Both the position numbers and the translations under genes were made by a program. A stretch of DNA of 64,000 nt from Halospina sp040196175 (lineage in GTDB: Bacteria > Pseudomonadota > Gammaproteobacteria > Pseudomonadales > Oleiphilaceae). The notes beneath the pieces are model-generated. The model saw only the letters and a program-made list of their open reading frames with translations. It was not told the origin of the DNA and did no database searches. The stretch spans positions 217,273 to 281,272 of the forward strand of contig NZ_JBEFNF010000003.1 in the NCBI RefSeq assembly GCF_040196175.1. The letters run 5' to 3'. Of the stretch, positions 44,791 through 54,088 are shown in pieces (the stretch's first letter is position 1; every line of letters begins with the position of its first letter).

Positions 44791-45474
44791 ATGAGCCCAC
44801 GCACCCTGAATCCACTGTTTGCCCTGCTCTTTCTGGGCTCTCTGGTGCTTGCCGGCTGCGGCAGTTCGCCCGGACCTGACCGCACTGAAACGCAAACGGA
44901 TGCCAGTACGACCCTGATGCAGGCCGCCGCCGAGGGCGAGCAAGGCCGCGTGGCATCGCTGGTGGCCGAGGGCGGCCAGGTCAATGCCATGGGCCCGAAA
45001 GGCACACCGCTTTATCAGGCTGTTGATTCAGGCCATGAAGAGACAGTCTGGTTTCTGCTGCGCGAGGGAGCGGACCCTGATCGTGGCCTGGAGGGCGGCA
45101 TCACGCCGCTGATGGCGGCCGCCGCAGCAGGTCATGGCCGCATCATGGAGATGCTCATCCGTGCCGGCGCTGATGTGAACGCACGCAGCGATGCGGGGGA
45201 GACGGCGTTGACCTACGCGGTGCTGAACAGCCAGCTCGTGGCTACAAACCAGCTGCTGCGCGCCGGCGCGGAGGTGGATACGGTCAACGAAAAAGGCGAG
45301 TCCCTTTTAATGCGCGCGGTCGCCCGCAATGACCTTCTGCTCACCGGTGTGGTACTCGATGCCGGGGCGGATGTGGATTACGAGGCGCCGGATGGCCGCA
45401 CCGCAATGGATGTGGCGCGCGCCAATGGCAACCCTGACCTGGTGATGCTGCTCAGCAACGCCGGTGGCGACTGA
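44791..45474 (+). CDS. Ankyrin-repeat lipoprotein
   Basis: 227 residues. Lipoprotein signal with the lipobox LAGC (SLVLAGCGSSPGPD). Five or six ankyrin repeats run from about residue 40 to the end (TTLMQAAAEGEQGRVASLVA; TPLMAAAAAGHGRIMEMLIR with AGADVNARSD; DGRTAMDVARANGNPDLVML). Likely a periplasmic or outer-membrane protein-binding scaffold; periplasmic ankyrin lipoproteins such as AnkB relate to oxidative stress in pseudomonads. Follows tmcA by 66 bases. Confidence 0.88.
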   Translation: MSPRTLNPLFALLFLGSLVLAGCGSSPGPDRTETQTDASTTLMQAAAEGEQGRVASLVAEGGQVNAMGPKGTPLYQAVDSGHEETVWFLLREGADPDRGLEGGITPLMAAAAAGHGRIMEMLIRAGADVNARSDAGETALTYAVLNSQLVATNQLLRAGAEVDTVNEKGESLLMRAVARNDLLLTGVVLDAGADVDYEAPDGRTAMDVARANGNPDLVMLLSNAGGD

Positions 45475-45482
45475 GTCCGGCG

Positions 45483-46625
45483 CTACAGGTCCCGCAACGG
45501 ATGCTCGTCTTCCGGCCAGGGCGGTGTGAAGTGGGAGCGGATCCAGCCTGCTGGCACACTGGCAACATCTTTGTGGGTCCAGCGCGGGGCGTGGTCTTTA
45601 TCGATCAGCCTGGCACGAACACCCTCCAGAAAATCGCGATGGCGGGTACAGTGCACCGCCACGGTCAACTCCATCACGAAGATATCGCGCAGGCTCTGCT
45701 GCAGGCCGCGGTGAAGCTGTTCAAACACAAGGTGTGCGGATACCGGGCAGCCAGTACGCAGGTTGTCCTGGGCTGCCTGGAACCAATCGGACTCGGTTGA
45801 GGTGTTGAGAATGGCATTGACCACGGCAACCACATCCCGCCCCCGGCAGATCCGGCTGATGAACTGTTCGTGTTGCGCCAGATTGGATTCCGAGAGGTCC
45901 AGTTGGTACTCAGCCGCAAAGCTCTGCAGGGTTTCCAGCAGGTGGCGGTCATTGGTTTCCGGGGAGTGGCTCCAGGCCTGCTCGCGCAGATGGCCCATCA
46001 GTTCTTCAAAGCCGCTGTTGGGCACAGCGTAGTCGGCAAAACCCACGCGCAGCGCATCCGCCACGTTCAGTGTGGCGCCGGTCAGGCCCATGAACATGCC
46101 GATGCTGCCAGGCAGGCGATTAAGGAAGCGGCTGGCCCCCACATCCGGGAAGAAACCAATACTGATCTCGGGCATGCCCATTTTCAGGTCCGGCGTGACC
46201 ATGCGGTAACGCGAGGCGTTCATCATGCCCAGACCACCACCCATCACGACACCCTGACCCCAGCAGACCACGGGTTTGGGATGAGTGGCGATGGTGTAGT
46301 CCATGCGGTATTCCGCGGCGAAGAAGCGCTCGCCGTCATTGCCCGGGCGACCCTTGGCATTCTGGATTGCCTCGTGCACCGAGCGCACGTCGCCGCCGGC
46401 GCAGAAGGCTTTTTCGCCGTTGCCGCAAAGCACGATGACGCGCACGTCGTCATCCTCGGCCCAGGCATCAAGCTGCGCCTGGATGGCCTCGATCATTGTT
46501 AGCGTCAGGGCGTTGAATTTGCGGGCATTGTTGAGGGTGATGAGCCCGAGCGCGCCTTCCTGGCAGGGCTGCTTCTCAAAGAGGACAGAATCCTCGGCCT
46601 GGTTCTGCGCTTTGTCGGCGCCCAT
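45483..46625 (-). CDS. Enoyl-CoA hydratase/isomerase family, 3-hydroxyisobutyryl-CoA hydrolase-like
   Basis: 380 residues, the length of 3-hydroxyisobutyryl-CoA hydrolases rather than simple hydratases. The crotonase oxyanion motifs are CGNGEKAFCAGGDVRSVHEA and VMGGGLGMMNASRYRMVTPD, followed by MPEISIGFFPDVGASRFLNR with the catalytic Glu and Asp of this subclass. Valine breakdown is the usual pathway; a broader acyl-CoA hydrolase or hydratase is possible. Single gene with its own flanks. Confidence 0.87.
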   Translation of the reverse strand: MGADKAQNQAEDSVLFEKQPCQEGALGLITLNNARKFNALTLTMIEAIQAQLDAWAEDDDVRVIVLCGNGEKAFCAGGDVRSVHEAIQNAKGRPGNDGERFFAAEYRMDYTIATHPKPVVCWGQGVVMGGGLGMMNASRYRMVTPDLKMGMPEISIGFFPDVGASRFLNRLPGSIGMFMGLTGATLNVADALRVGFADYAVPNSGFEELMGHLREQAWSHSPETNDRHLLETLQSFAAEYQLDLSESNLAQHEQFISRICRGRDVVAVVNAILNTSTESDWFQAAQDNLRTGCPVSAHLVFEQLHRGLQQSLRDIFVMELTVAVHCTRHRDFLEGVRARLIDKDHAPRWTHKDVASVPAGWIRSHFTPPWPEDEHPLRDL

Positions 46626-46732
46626 GGGCGTGCCTCCTGTCTACTGCATTCGCCGTTGGGTACGAGCTCTCATCCTACCGCAATTGTTCCGGGGCACCAA
46701 TCGGGCGGGGGTGCGTGGGCGTGATCAGCCGT

Positions 46733-46738
46733 TATAAT
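46733..46738 (+). promoter_or_regulatory. -10 promoter element of the cytochrome c gene
   Basis: A perfect TATAAT 28 bases before the start codon, in the short gap between divergent genes. No convincing -35 box is seen. Confidence 0.4.
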
Positions 46739-46765
46739 ACGGGCTTCGGGAGTGGGGAGGTATGC

Positions 46766-47104
46766 ATGCGGAGTATCCTGGCTGTTGTGGCTGCGGTGGC
46801 GTTGACGCTGGTTTTCTTTTTTGTGGGCCAGACACCGGCTGGTGATCCGGAGGCGGGCGAGGCGCTGGCGAGTGGTTGCGCGTCGTGCCATGGCAGTGAC
46901 GGGATCGCGTCGGTGGATCGGTATCCCTCGCTCGCGGGGCAGAATGAAGGCTATCTGCTCAAAGCGCTTCAGGCTTACCAGAACGGCAACCGACGTGGCG
47001 GGCAGGCGACCGTGATGCATGGGCAGGTTTCCGGTCTTTCCAAGAAGCAGTTGCGGGATCTGGCGGCTTACTATGCTGCGATGCCCCGAACCGGGGCCAA
47101 GTAA
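46766..47104 (+). CDS. Small c-type cytochrome
   Basis: 112 residues from the ATG at 46766, five bases after GGGGAGG. Signal or anchor MRSILAVVAAVALTLVFFFV followed by the heme-binding CASCHG (about residue 37-42) in GCASCHGSDGIASVD, and the distal Met candidate in ATVMHGQVSGLSKKQLRDLA. This is the class I, cytochrome c4/c5 half-like form. A periplasmic electron carrier, perhaps to the terminal oxidase whose assembly genes are 7 kb away. Confidence 0.92.
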   Translation: MRSILAVVAAVALTLVFFFVGQTPAGDPEAGEALASGCASCHGSDGIASVDRYPSLAGQNEGYLLKALQAYQNGNRRGGQATVMHGQVSGLSKKQLRDLAAYYAAMPRTGAK

Positions 47105-47123
47105 CTCAGAGGCGATAGCCACC

Positions 47124-48335
47124 TCATAATGACATGACCCGCCGTACGTCCAGATTATGATCCCGAGGGTCGATTGCTTTGACGATCTGATCCTGTGTGC
47201 CGGGCGCGGCGAGATCCAGTCTCTCTATGGGGATCAGCTGCCGAAATTGGGTGTTGTAGAATACCCGCAGCACGGGAAGCCGCTGATCCTCAGGGTTGGT
47301 TTCCATAACAACGCCCAGCTTGGCGCTTTCAAGCAGGACGACGGTGCCGACGGGGTAGATCCCGATACAGCGTATGAATTCCCGCACCAGGCTGGGGTCG
47401 AGGTGGTCACCGCTCCACTCCAAAAGCCGTTTCAGGCCCTGTGTGGGCGTAATGCCTTTGTGGTAAACGCGATCGGCAGTGATGGCATCGTAGACATCGG
47501 CGATTGCCGCCATGCGCCCGTACCGCGAGATTTCTTCACCCGTGAGACCGGCCGGATAGCCTGTGCCATCCAGGCGTTCGTGGTGCTCAGCGGCGGTCAG
47601 AAGCGTTAATTCACCCACACCCTCACTGTTCATCAGGATGTCACGTGAGTGCGCCACATGCTCCTTCATCACCTGGAATTCGCGTTCTGACAGTTTGCCG
47701 GGTTTGTGCAGGATTTCGTCGGGCGTGAGGATCTTGCCGATATCATGCAGCAGCGCTCCCACGATGATCTGTTCCATAATCTCATGGCTCAGCCCCAGCC
47801 CTTTGCCGAAGACCGACATTAAAACGCTCAGGTTGACTGAGTGTTCCAGCAGATAGTTGTCTTTTTCGCGAATCCGGCCTAGAGCGCTCAACGCGTTGGG
47901 ATTACTGAATACTGATTCTTTCAGGTCGTGGGCGAGGTCGTGGATGGGCGCTACGTCGACGGCTTTCCCCAGCTTGACGTCCTGCATGAGGTTATCGACC
48001 ATTGACTGGGCCTGATTGTGGACCTCACGGGCCCGGCCCATTTCTTCGTCCAGCGCACGGGACTTTATGTCTGAGGGAGCGGATTCGGCAGCGGTCTGCA
48101 GTGCCGCTTCGTTCTTGCGATCCACTTCAAAAGCGGGCTCAGCATCATTGCTGTCCAGCCCTTTGGCGGTATCGATATAGACGTACTGGGCACCCAGTTT
48201 CTGGATGCCCGCAATCGTCTCGTCGCGCCGGATGAAGCCCCGGCGCTTTTCCTGATTATGGGGGATCCAGTCGTTGTTGAGGTCTGTGATGAACATTCCG
48301 AGCCGCAAAGAGCCAACGGGCAGTCGCTTGATCAT
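47124..48335 (-). CDS. HD-GYP domain cyclic di-GMP phosphodiesterase
   Basis: 403 residues. An N-terminal DUF3391 domain (IKRLPVGSLRLGMFITDLNN, to about residue 110) precedes an HD-GYP domain with VGALLHDIGKILTPDEILHK, HVAHSRDILMN, EHHERLDGTGYP (the GYP motif with HHE) and IADVYDAITADRVYHKG. All metal ligands are in place, so c-di-GMP hydrolysis is expected. Single gene. Confidence 0.93.
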   Translation of the reverse strand: MIKRLPVGSLRLGMFITDLNNDWIPHNQEKRRGFIRRDETIAGIQKLGAQYVYIDTAKGLDSNDAEPAFEVDRKNEAALQTAAESAPSDIKSRALDEEMGRAREVHNQAQSMVDNLMQDVKLGKAVDVAPIHDLAHDLKESVFSNPNALSALGRIREKDNYLLEHSVNLSVLMSVFGKGLGLSHEIMEQIIVGALLHDIGKILTPDEILHKPGKLSEREFQVMKEHVAHSRDILMNSEGVGELTLLTAAEHHERLDGTGYPAGLTGEEISRYGRMAAIADVYDAITADRVYHKGITPTQGLKRLLEWSGDHLDPSLVREFIRCIGIYPVGTVVLLESAKLGVVMETNPEDQRLPVLRVFYNTQFRQLIPIERLDLAAPGTQDQIVKAIDPRDHNLDVRRVMSL

Positions 48336-48437
48336 ATCGGCTTTGTTGTCTTTAGGGATTCTGCCTGTAGACTAGTCGAATCCTCTTTAAAAAAACAGCG
48401 TGCCTCCGTTACGGGCAGTAAGCCGGTCCGTGCTGCT

Positions 48438-49817
48438 CTAACCCGCGTTGTCGATGATCCGGTAGCAGGGCTTGTATTCCTGGCCGGGGAGTTTCATGCG
48501 GTTCTGGGCCACGAAGGCGTCGAGCATGGTCTCTAGGGGCTTGAGAAAATCAGGGTCGCCTTCGATCTCGAACGGGCCATATTCTTCAACCTGTTTGATG
48601 CCATCGGCTTTAACGTTGCCGGCGACGATGCCGCTGAAGGCGCAGCGCAGGTTGGCGGCAAGGCGGTGGGGCGCCTGGTCTCGGCTGAGATTGAGCGCGC
48701 GCATGCTGTTGTGGCTGGGCTCAAACGGGGTCTGGAAGATGGGGTCGACCGTGAGCATCCAGTTGAAGTAGTAGGCATCGCGGCTATTGCGGCGGTAGTC
48801 GCGCACGGTCTGCATGCCTTCGTTCATGGCCCTCGCCACTTCCTCCGGGTCGTCGATGATGATGCGGTAGCGGCTAGCGGCCTGGTCGCCAAGGGTGTTG
48901 CGGATGAACTGGTCGATCATCTCGAAGTAATCGGCGTTTTCCTTTGAGCCGCTGAGAATCAGCGGGAACGGGAGATCCACGTTCTCGGGGTCCAGCAGAA
49001 CCCCGAGGAGATACAGGATTTCCTCGGCGGTGCCTGCGCCGCCCGGGAATACGACAATGCCGTGGCCGGCGCGGAGGAAAGCCTCCAGGCGCTTCTCGAT
49101 GTCCGGCATGATCACGAGTTCGTTCACAATCGGGTTCGGCGCCTCGGCGGCGATGATGCCGGGCTCTGTGATGCCCAGGTAGCGGCCACTGTCGATGCGC
49201 TGTTTGGCGTGGGCGATGGTGGCCCCTTTCATCGGGCCCTTCATGGCGCCAGGGCCGCAACCGGTGCAGATGTTAAGACCGCGCAGCCCGAGTTCGTGGC
49301 CGCAATCCTTGGTGTAGTCGTACTCGTCCCGGCTGATCGAATGGCCGCCCCAGCACACAACAATACTGGGCTCGTGTTCCGCGCGCAGGATCTCGGCGTT
49401 GCGCAGGACCTGGAAGATGAGGTTGGTGATGTCTTCTGATTGTTGCGGGTTGTACCAGCCGGCGGTGGCGAGTATCGAGTTAGCGTAGACAATGTCGCGC
49501 AGCACGGAAAACAGGTGCTCGCGGATGCCCCGGATCATGTCGCCGTCGACAAAAGCACTGGGCGGGGCATTATGGAGTTCAATCTTGATACCGCGCGGCT
49601 GCTGCAGCAGAGCCACCTCGAAGTCATGGTAGGTTTCCATGATGGCTTTGCTGTCGTCACTGACGGTGCCGCTGTTGAGCACGGCCAGGGCGCACTGGCG
49701 GAACAGGTGGTAGAGGCCGCCCTCGCCGTCGTCCTTGAGCTGGTTCACCTCCTTGCTGGAGAGGATCTCCAGGCTGCCTTCGGGGGAGACGCGCGCGTGT
49801 ACGCCTTGTGGGGACAT
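48438..49817 (-). CDS. ppnN: Pyrimidine/purine nucleotide 5'-monophosphate nucleosidase
   Basis: 459 residues from the ATG at 49817 (MSPQGVHARVSPEGSLEILS), preceded by AAGGG. The LOG-fold motif VFPGGAGTAEEILYLLGVLL (PGGxGTxxE) and the N-terminal region YHLFRQCALAVLNSGTVSDD fit PpnN (YgdH). In E. coli it hydrolyses nucleotides to base and ribose 5-phosphate and is stimulated by (p)ppGpp. A complete copy, divergent from thiI with 76 bases between. Confidence 0.93.
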   Translation of the reverse strand: MSPQGVHARVSPEGSLEILSSKEVNQLKDDGEGGLYHLFRQCALAVLNSGTVSDDSKAIMETYHDFEVALLQQPRGIKIELHNAPPSAFVDGDMIRGIREHLFSVLRDIVYANSILATAGWYNPQQSEDITNLIFQVLRNAEILRAEHEPSIVVCWGGHSISRDEYDYTKDCGHELGLRGLNICTGCGPGAMKGPMKGATIAHAKQRIDSGRYLGITEPGIIAAEAPNPIVNELVIMPDIEKRLEAFLRAGHGIVVFPGGAGTAEEILYLLGVLLDPENVDLPFPLILSGSKENADYFEMIDQFIRNTLGDQAASRYRIIIDDPEEVARAMNEGMQTVRDYRRNSRDAYYFNWMLTVDPIFQTPFEPSHNSMRALNLSRDQAPHRLAANLRCAFSGIVAGNVKADGIKQVEEYGPFEIEGDPDFLKPLETMLDAFVAQNRMKLPGQEYKPCYRIIDNAG

Positions 49818-49893
49818 AGTATTAGCCCTTCGGTGTCGGTTAAAATCCCGCCTCTGCCGAACAGGGCGCGATCCAAGCCAACTAGTGTTACCC

Positions 49894-51396
49894 ATGGTCC
49901 ATTACCTCATCAAGATTTCGCCGGAAATGGCGGTTAAATCCAATCCCGTTCGGCGTAAGCAGTTGCGCCAGATGCGGCGCAATGTACGCCGGATGATGCG
50001 CCAGGTTGATGAACGCATTGAGGTGCGTCCGGGCTGGGATCGGATCGACGTGTATGTGCCTGGCGAGGATCCGGACGCCGAGCAGCGGCGTACGGAGGAG
50101 CATCATGAGGACGCCGGTCCGGGTGAGCGGGTTGTGCATTACCTGCAGCGCATGCCCGGCGCCCAGTTCATCCTGCTGGTGGACGATCTGCCCTGGCAGA
50201 GCTTTGAGGATGCGGCCGAGAAGGTCACCGACGTTTACCGGGAAAGGCTGGAGGGAAAAACCTTCGCCGTGCGCGTGAAGCGCCGGGGGGCGCACAGCTT
50301 CAGCTCACAGCAGCTGGAGCAGCACCTGGGCGGGCACCTGCTTAAGCATACGGGCGCTTGCGGGGTGAACCTCAAGAATCCAGAGATCGCTGTGACGCTG
50401 GAGGTCAAGCGTGAAAGCCTGGTAGTGGTGCGGCGGCGCTACGCAGGCCAGGGTGGGTTTCCAGTCGGGACCCAGGAGCCGGTGCTAACGCTGATATCGG
50501 GTGGTTTCGACTCCGTCGTGTCCTCCTACATGGCAATCCGGCGGGGGCTGCAGACCCATTTTCTATTCTTCAATCTGGGCGGCACGGCTCATGAGGCGGG
50601 CGTCCGTCAAATGGTACGCCATCTCTGGTCAGACTACGAGTCCTCCCATCGGGTCTATATGATCTCGGTGCCCTTTGAAGGCGTGCTTGGGGAACTGATG
50701 ACCTGCATCAACACGTCATACCGGGGCGTGGTGCTCAAGCGGCTGATGCTGCGGGCGGCCGAACGCATTGCCAATGAAATGCATATCTCCGGCCTGGTAA
50801 CCGGCGAGAGCATTTCGCAGGTTTCCAGCCAGACCCCCCTCAATCTGGGACTGATCGACCAGAGTACGGATATGCTGGTTATGCGGCCCCTGGTATTCAT
50901 GAATAAGGACGAGATCATCGATACTGCGGACCGGATCGGTGCTTATTGGATGGCGGCGAACATGCCGGAGTATTGTGGTGTGATTTCGGAGCGGCCGACA
51001 ACCAAGGCCAGAAGGGGCCGTACTGAGCGCGATGAGGCCTTTTTTGACGACGCGGTACTGGATGCTGCCGTGGCCAATCGCACTATGGTACCAGTGGACC
51101 AGATTCTGGAAAGTGAGGTAGGCGTTGATGACGTGCCACGGGTGAACACGCCCTCACAGGGCGATGTGATTATCGATATCCGCCATCCCGGTGAAGCGGC
51201 GGACGCACCGCTGACGCTCACCAACAATGAGATCCACGCCATCCCTTTCTATGAGCTGAATCAGCGCTTTACGGAGCTGGATAGCAGCAACCGCTACCTT
51301 CTCTATTGCGATGAGGGCAGTATGAGTACCTTGCACGTGGGTCACCTCATGGCGGAGGGCTACCACAACGTCGTGGTTTACGAGCCGCAGGACTGA
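49894..51396 (+). CDS. thiI: tRNA 4-thiouridine synthase with rhodanese domain
   Basis: 500 residues from the ATG at 49894; the upstream open frame overlaps ppnN and is unrelated. Domains: ferredoxin-like and THUMP (to about 170), PP-loop ATPase with LISGGFDSVVSSYMAIRRG, and a C-terminal rhodanese domain ending LLYCDEGSMSTLHVGHLMAE, whose Cys carries the persulfide. It makes s4U8 in tRNA and can supply sulfur for thiazole. Confidence 0.95.
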   Translation: MVHYLIKISPEMAVKSNPVRRKQLRQMRRNVRRMMRQVDERIEVRPGWDRIDVYVPGEDPDAEQRRTEEHHEDAGPGERVVHYLQRMPGAQFILLVDDLPWQSFEDAAEKVTDVYRERLEGKTFAVRVKRRGAHSFSSQQLEQHLGGHLLKHTGACGVNLKNPEIAVTLEVKRESLVVVRRRYAGQGGFPVGTQEPVLTLISGGFDSVVSSYMAIRRGLQTHFLFFNLGGTAHEAGVRQMVRHLWSDYESSHRVYMISVPFEGVLGELMTCINTSYRGVVLKRLMLRAAERIANEMHISGLVTGESISQVSSQTPLNLGLIDQSTDMLVMRPLVFMNKDEIIDTADRIGAYWMAANMPEYCGVISERPTTKARRGRTERDEAFFDDAVLDAAVANRTMVPVDQILESEVGVDDVPRVNTPSQGDVIIDIRHPGEAADAPLTLTNNEIHAIPFYELNQRFTELDSSNRYLLYCDEGSMSTLHVGHLMAEGYHNVVVYEPQD

Positions 51397-51413
51397 TCCC
51401 TGTCCTGCAGGTT

Positions 51414-53375
51414 TCAGATCCTGAACTGGCCAACCACCTCTCTGAGACGCTCCGCCATTGAGGCAACCTCATCACTGGCGCGGTTGGTCTGTTCGGTACC
51501 GGAACTGCTTTCCTGAGCGGCCTCCACAATCCGGGTCACGTTCTGGTTGATCTCCTCCGCAGCCTGGCTCTGTTCTTCGGCTGCAGTGGCAATCTGGGTG
51601 ACCTGGTCACTAATGGTTGACACCGACTCCTCAATAGAAGTCAGCGAGTCTTTGGCGCTTGAAGCCCGCTGCTGATTGTCGTTCGAGCGCTCTTTCGCCT
51701 GCTTCATGGTTGCCACCGCCTTATTGGTCTCCGAGATCAGGCCATCAATGATGCCCTGGATCTCCTCGGCGGATTTATTGCTGCGCTGGGCGAGAGCGCG
51801 GACCTCATCCGCAACGACGGCGAAGCCGCGCCCCTGTTCGCCCGCCCGTGCTGCTTCAATGGCGGCGTTCAGAGCGAGCAGGTTGGTCTGCTCGGTGACC
51901 GAATGAATGACGTCGAGGACGGTCTTGATCTCCTGGCTGCGCTCGGAGAGCTGGCCCACGACCGCCGTCATGTCATCCAGCTCGGTGCCCAGCGTCTCCA
52001 TGGCCGCGGCGTTTTCGGCAACCACTGTGCCGCCCTCCCGGGCTTTGGCATCCGCATCCGAGGCGGCATCAGCAACCTCGTTACCATTACGCGATACCTC
52101 CTGCACTGTGGCCGTCATCTCATTGATGGCGGTGGCGATCTGGTCGGTGTCGTTGCTCTGGCGCTCAACCGTCTGACGGGTTTGGGTGGCGATGTTGTTC
52201 AACTGTTCCGCGGCGGAGGCGAGACTTTGAGTGGTACCATCCACATCCTGAATGGTCTCTTGCATTCTCTGGACGAACGCGTTGAATTGCCGGGAGAGCT
52301 GGCCGATCTCATCGTTTGTTTCCTCGGGTAATCGCTGCGTCAGGTCGCCTTCGCCGGCGGCGATGTCGTACATCCGATTGGTGACTTTGCGAATGGGGCT
52401 GGTCAGATAGCGCGCCAATGCCACCGCGATGCCGGCGGAAACCAGGATCGCCAGAAGCCCCATAATCGCGATTTGCCACGCCATTGTGTTGGCGCCGGCC
52501 ATCATTTGTTCTCTTGGAATGAGTCCCATGAACCGCCAGCCCAGTTCCGGTGAGGTGAAGACGGTGGCCTGATAGGCAGTGCCATTCAAGGTTACGGTGC
52601 GGCTGTCTTCATCCATGCTGGCGAGTTTCGATAGGGTGCTGTCTTCGAGTTCGTCCACGTTATTGAAGTTGGTGTCCGGAGCCAGGGGGTTGGCGAGGAT
52701 GGTTCCGTCTTCTTCCACAAGCACAAGGCGGCCGCCTTTGCCGAGCTCGATGTCATTGACCATTCCCATGAGGCCTTTCAGTGACACATCAATGCCGATG
52801 GCACCAACGAACTCACCCGCTTCGTCGCGCACTTCGCTGGCGACACTGACCAGGCTGGTATCATCCGCCTCAAAGTAATAGGCGTCGGTCATGATGGTGG
52901 CGCTTGAGGCATTCTTGACTTTTTTGTACCAGGGCCGTTCACGGGGGTCATAGGGCGCGCCGCTGGCGCCGATGGGCCATTGCACAAACTCACCGTTGCG
53001 GCTGCCGAAGTAAACATAGGCGAGACCGCCCTTGGTCTCGGCGTAGCGCTTGAACAGCCGATACATCATGGCTTCTTCAAAGCTGTTTTTCTGCGGCGTC
53101 ATCTCGCCCGAGCTGCTCGCATCCAGATAACGGGAAAGGTTGCCAACAGACTGCGCAATGCGGGTATCCGAAGCAAGGAATCGGGCTTCTTTGCGCATGG
53201 TTTGGAAGAACTGGGTGATGGAGTAGTCAACCTGCCGGATCTGCTGCAGGCTGGCTCTGACGGCGTCCTGTTCAGCGGTCTGGCGGGCCTGGTAGATGGC
53301 AAGCGCCGAAACGCTTGCGATCACTGTGATCAGTACGAGGATGAAAGTCAGAACCAGTTTCTTCGTGATGGACAT
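51414..53375 (-). CDS. Methyl-accepting chemotaxis protein with periplasmic dCache domain
   Basis: 653 residues. First helix LVLTFILVLITVIASVSALA, periplasmic dCache_1 domain to about residue 285 (VYFGSRNGEFVQWPIGASGA, WYKKVKNASSATIMTDAYYF, GVDVS-like GIDVSLKGLMGMVNDI), second helix IAIMGLLAILVSAGIAVALA, HAMP, then the signalling hairpin with EQTNLLALNAAIEAARAGEQ. Ligand unknown; dCache often binds amino acids or carboxylates. No CheR-tethering pentapeptide at the end. A run of nine G lies before the start codon. Confidence 0.93.
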   Translation of the reverse strand: MSITKKLVLTFILVLITVIASVSALAIYQARQTAEQDAVRASLQQIRQVDYSITQFFQTMRKEARFLASDTRIAQSVGNLSRYLDASSSGEMTPQKNSFEEAMMYRLFKRYAETKGGLAYVYFGSRNGEFVQWPIGASGAPYDPRERPWYKKVKNASSATIMTDAYYFEADDTSLVSVASEVRDEAGEFVGAIGIDVSLKGLMGMVNDIELGKGGRLVLVEEDGTILANPLAPDTNFNNVDELEDSTLSKLASMDEDSRTVTLNGTAYQATVFTSPELGWRFMGLIPREQMMAGANTMAWQIAIMGLLAILVSAGIAVALARYLTSPIRKVTNRMYDIAAGEGDLTQRLPEETNDEIGQLSRQFNAFVQRMQETIQDVDGTTQSLASAAEQLNNIATQTRQTVERQSNDTDQIATAINEMTATVQEVSRNGNEVADAASDADAKAREGGTVVAENAAAMETLGTELDDMTAVVGQLSERSQEIKTVLDVIHSVTEQTNLLALNAAIEAARAGEQGRGFAVVADEVRALAQRSNKSAEEIQGIIDGLISETNKAVATMKQAKERSNDNQQRASSAKDSLTSIEESVSTISDQVTQIATAAEEQSQAAEEINQNVTRIVEAAQESSSGTEQTNRASDEVASMAERLREVVGQFRI

Positions 53376-53681
53376 GGCCGGTCCCCCCCCCAGCTGTATG
53401 CATAAGCTATTTATTGGAGCATAGCAGTATTCGCCTATCGTGCTGGGTTGTAGCGGTGCAATATGCGGTCGTAGTGAAGATGGCGCCTACGCCAATGTGC
53501 GCCATCGCGCTGAATGGGTGCCAGAAACAGGTATAAAGATCTCTATCGGACTGCTCCTGAGAGCCTGCTTGTCACTACAAAATAATTGAGAAGGGTTTTG
53601 GACAATGAGGGATGTTGAGGTGTGTTGGCTATTAAGAAACCACCACGCCTTTACACGGCATGGTGGCTTTTTCGCAAGTAC
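53376..53681. other. Intergenic region with homopolymer tract and hairpins
   Basis: No gene is supported here. From left to right it holds the C9 tract (G9 on the coding strand, 53383-53391) in front of the dCache chemoreceptor, an ATGGCGC/GCGCCAT inverted repeat (53480-53505) and the terminator at 53639-53668. Confidence 0.5.
53639..53668 (-). terminator. Terminator after the PstS-like gene
   Basis: On the minus strand CCACCATGCC and GGCGTGGTGG form a stem with two central mismatches and a seven-base loop, followed by TTTCTT. It lies just after the stop of the PstS-like gene. Confidence 0.75.
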
Positions 53682-54077
53682 TTAGTTGCTCAGGATGACA
53701 TCGACGGAGTCATCCACGTCCGCAGGGTCGGCGTAGCCGATGCTGTTGGGCGTGGCGGCCACTTCATCAACCATCCGGGCGGAATCACCGACTTCGGTCG
53801 GCGGTTCGCCCTCGCCGGTGAAGGTCTGCTCGGCCCAGAACGACTTGAGCTGGGAATTGCTGCGGCCGGTAATCCAATCATGGAATTCGCGACGGATCGT
53901 GCTGCCTTCAGCAATCTCAAAGGGGGTCGCTGCATCGCTGCGGTTAAGATAAAGCGCGCGCACGTCGCTCTCGGATAGATTATCCGGACCGTCCGGATGC
54001 GCGATCACCACGACCTCCGCCATGCTCAAGGGTGCGGCGAAGAGGCCGGCAAGCGCCATCATGCGTAGTGTTTTCAT
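53682..54077 (-). CDS. Short PstS-like periplasmic binding protein
   Basis: 131 residues, much shorter than PstS (about 300+). A signal peptide (MKTLRMMALAGLFAAPLSMA) precedes EVVVIAHPDGPDNLSESDVR and ALYLNRSDAATPF, IRREFHDWITGRSNSQLKSF and the closing VDEVAATPNSIGYADPADVD. This is the single-lobe 'phosphate ABC transporter substrate-binding-like' family found without transporter genes. It is 11 bases after the porin-like gene behind AAGGAG, so they are one transcript. Ligand unproved. Confidence 0.85.
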   Translation of the reverse strand: MKTLRMMALAGLFAAPLSMAEVVVIAHPDGPDNLSESDVRALYLNRSDAATPFEIAEGSTIRREFHDWITGRSNSQLKSFWAEQTFTGEGEPPTEVGDSARMVDEVAATPNSIGYADPADVDDSVDVILSN

Positions 54078-54088
54078 GTCGGGGCTCC

